Source: Gymnogyps californianus (taxonomy: Eukaryota > Chordata > Aves > Accipitriformes > Cathartidae). From it: 64,000 bases of DNA. Location: contig NC_059471.1 in the NCBI RefSeq assembly GCF_018139145.2, positions 88,062,520 through 88,126,519 on the forward strand, in the 5' to 3' direction. The notes under the pieces are model-generated. The model had not been told where the DNA came from. It saw only the letters and a list, made by a program, of their open reading frames with translations, and searched no databases. Positions 63,106 through 64,000 of this stretch are shown here, in pieces; position 1 is the stretch's first letter, and every line of letters starts with the position of its first letter. The position numbers and the translations under genes are program-made.

Positions 63106-64000
63106 GTAAGTCACTGTTTAAATTTAAATGTGTGTACTACTAAAAACCACTCAATTATCATTTCCACTAAAGCCAAATCCAAAATCTTTGCAACTTTCAA
63201 TGAGATGATATGAGTAAACTCACAGTATTATAGTTACAGCTTTTGGATTACTACTGATTTCATTAGGAGCTCGTTTCCCTCACACTAGACATATTCCAGT
63301 TGTTTCAAATTCCCTGTGTATGAACAAAACTCTCTTGAGCAGCAATGAGTTTGTGATCAAAAACTTTTTTTCCTGTTAACACCTGATGAGAGGAAATTGG
63401 AAACTCTTGAGTCTGTCCTATCTTCTCGGTTATTTGTCCATACAGATTCTTGGTTCTGTCGAGTCTTACTGTGGATCCTAGGCACTACCCAAAAAAAGAA
63501 AGATAAAAGTTCCCAGGCTGCTGTAGTATCTGACAGAGCCAGCGTGCCACTATCAGAACTCCAGCAGGGAGCACTGCTTTGCTGCACAATAGCTCTTCCT
63601 CCTTTGTAACTACTGGCCTGCCTGTGACTACAAGTAGAAGAGCTAGGGTTCACATAAACACCCATTGAACTTGTTTGTGTTCTCTGGCTGGGATCAAGCC
63701 TCAGCAGAATAATGAAACTTTCACTAGAGGTCTGAGCTGCCTAGTTCAAATGAGATCACCATCATTTATTTGAGCATGTGGCTTGCTTCTGAACCATCTG
63801 GTGATGACAGAATGTTGTTGTTTAAGAGCTGTCTCAATAAAAAGCGGGTCCCAGCAGCCTCTAAGCAGAGTAGTGAGCATTGTAATTGATAGTAAAAACA
63901 GTGGAATGTTAAATGATGTTTGTTTGCTGGATGTGAAAACTTCCCAGGATGACTGGAGGCTAGGAGTCACCTCTTTCAAGCTAGCAGAGGAGTGTCTTAG
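63106..64000 (+). other. PRDX4: PRDX4 intron 6, partial
   Basis: The intron begins with GTAAGT and runs to the window end. I looked for the expected final exon (encoding IIPDPAGKL by family) and did not find it, so it should lie to the right. Confidence 0.85.

Noticed and set aside
63106..64000. Search for the last PRDX4 exon before the window edge
   Set aside because: No acceptor followed by a frame encoding the expected C-terminal sequence was found, so the exon is taken to lie outside.

Overview
The window is vertebrate nuclear DNA, most likely avian. It carries intron-split coding sequence, a GC-rich CpG-island promoter, A/T-rich intergenic DNA and several chicken-repeat-1 (CR1) LINE fragments with the ATTCTATG-type 3' tails typical of bird genomes. 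Nothing bacterial or viral was recognised.

Layout: about the first 55.4 kb (1-55460) holds no gene I can recognise. It is A/T-rich intergenic sequence with simple repeats, short tandem duplications, a probable miniature inverted-repeat element (13015-13189) and CR1 fragments of two age classes. The bird-type copies lie at 6459-6531 (-), 38527-38944 (+), 39298-40180 (-) and 54607-55064 (+). Much more decayed copies, of the type I associate with turtles and crocodilians, lie at 15878-16310 (+), 42870-44250 (-) and, inside a PRDX4 intron, 60820-61160 (-). In human the gene upstream of PRDX4 is PTCHD1, separated by a long gene-poor interval; the empty left side fits that arrangement, but no PTCHD1 coding sequence is visible here.

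The one confident gene is PRDX4 (peroxiredoxin-4, the endoplasmic-reticulum 2-Cys peroxiredoxin) on the + strand. It starts at 55740 inside a CpG island (about 55461-56680). Six coding exons can be placed to the base: 55740-55986, 58706-58823, 59842-59958, 60536-60658, 61309-61439 and 63071-63105. All five introns fully inside the window are GT-AG, and the joined frame has 257 codons. It includes a signal peptide, the peroxidatic cysteine (Cys126), the GGLG motif and the resolving cysteine (Cys247). The final short exon, about 16 residues by comparison with the family, lies beyond the right edge, so the gene is truncated by the window and not by mutation.

No tRNA, rRNA, CRISPR array or second protein gene could be supported. 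The features most worth a second look are the inverted-repeat element at 13 kb, the three related ancient CR1 copies, the trinucleotide repeats that encode the PRDX4 signal-peptide core, and a few long unexplained reading frames in the intergenic part.
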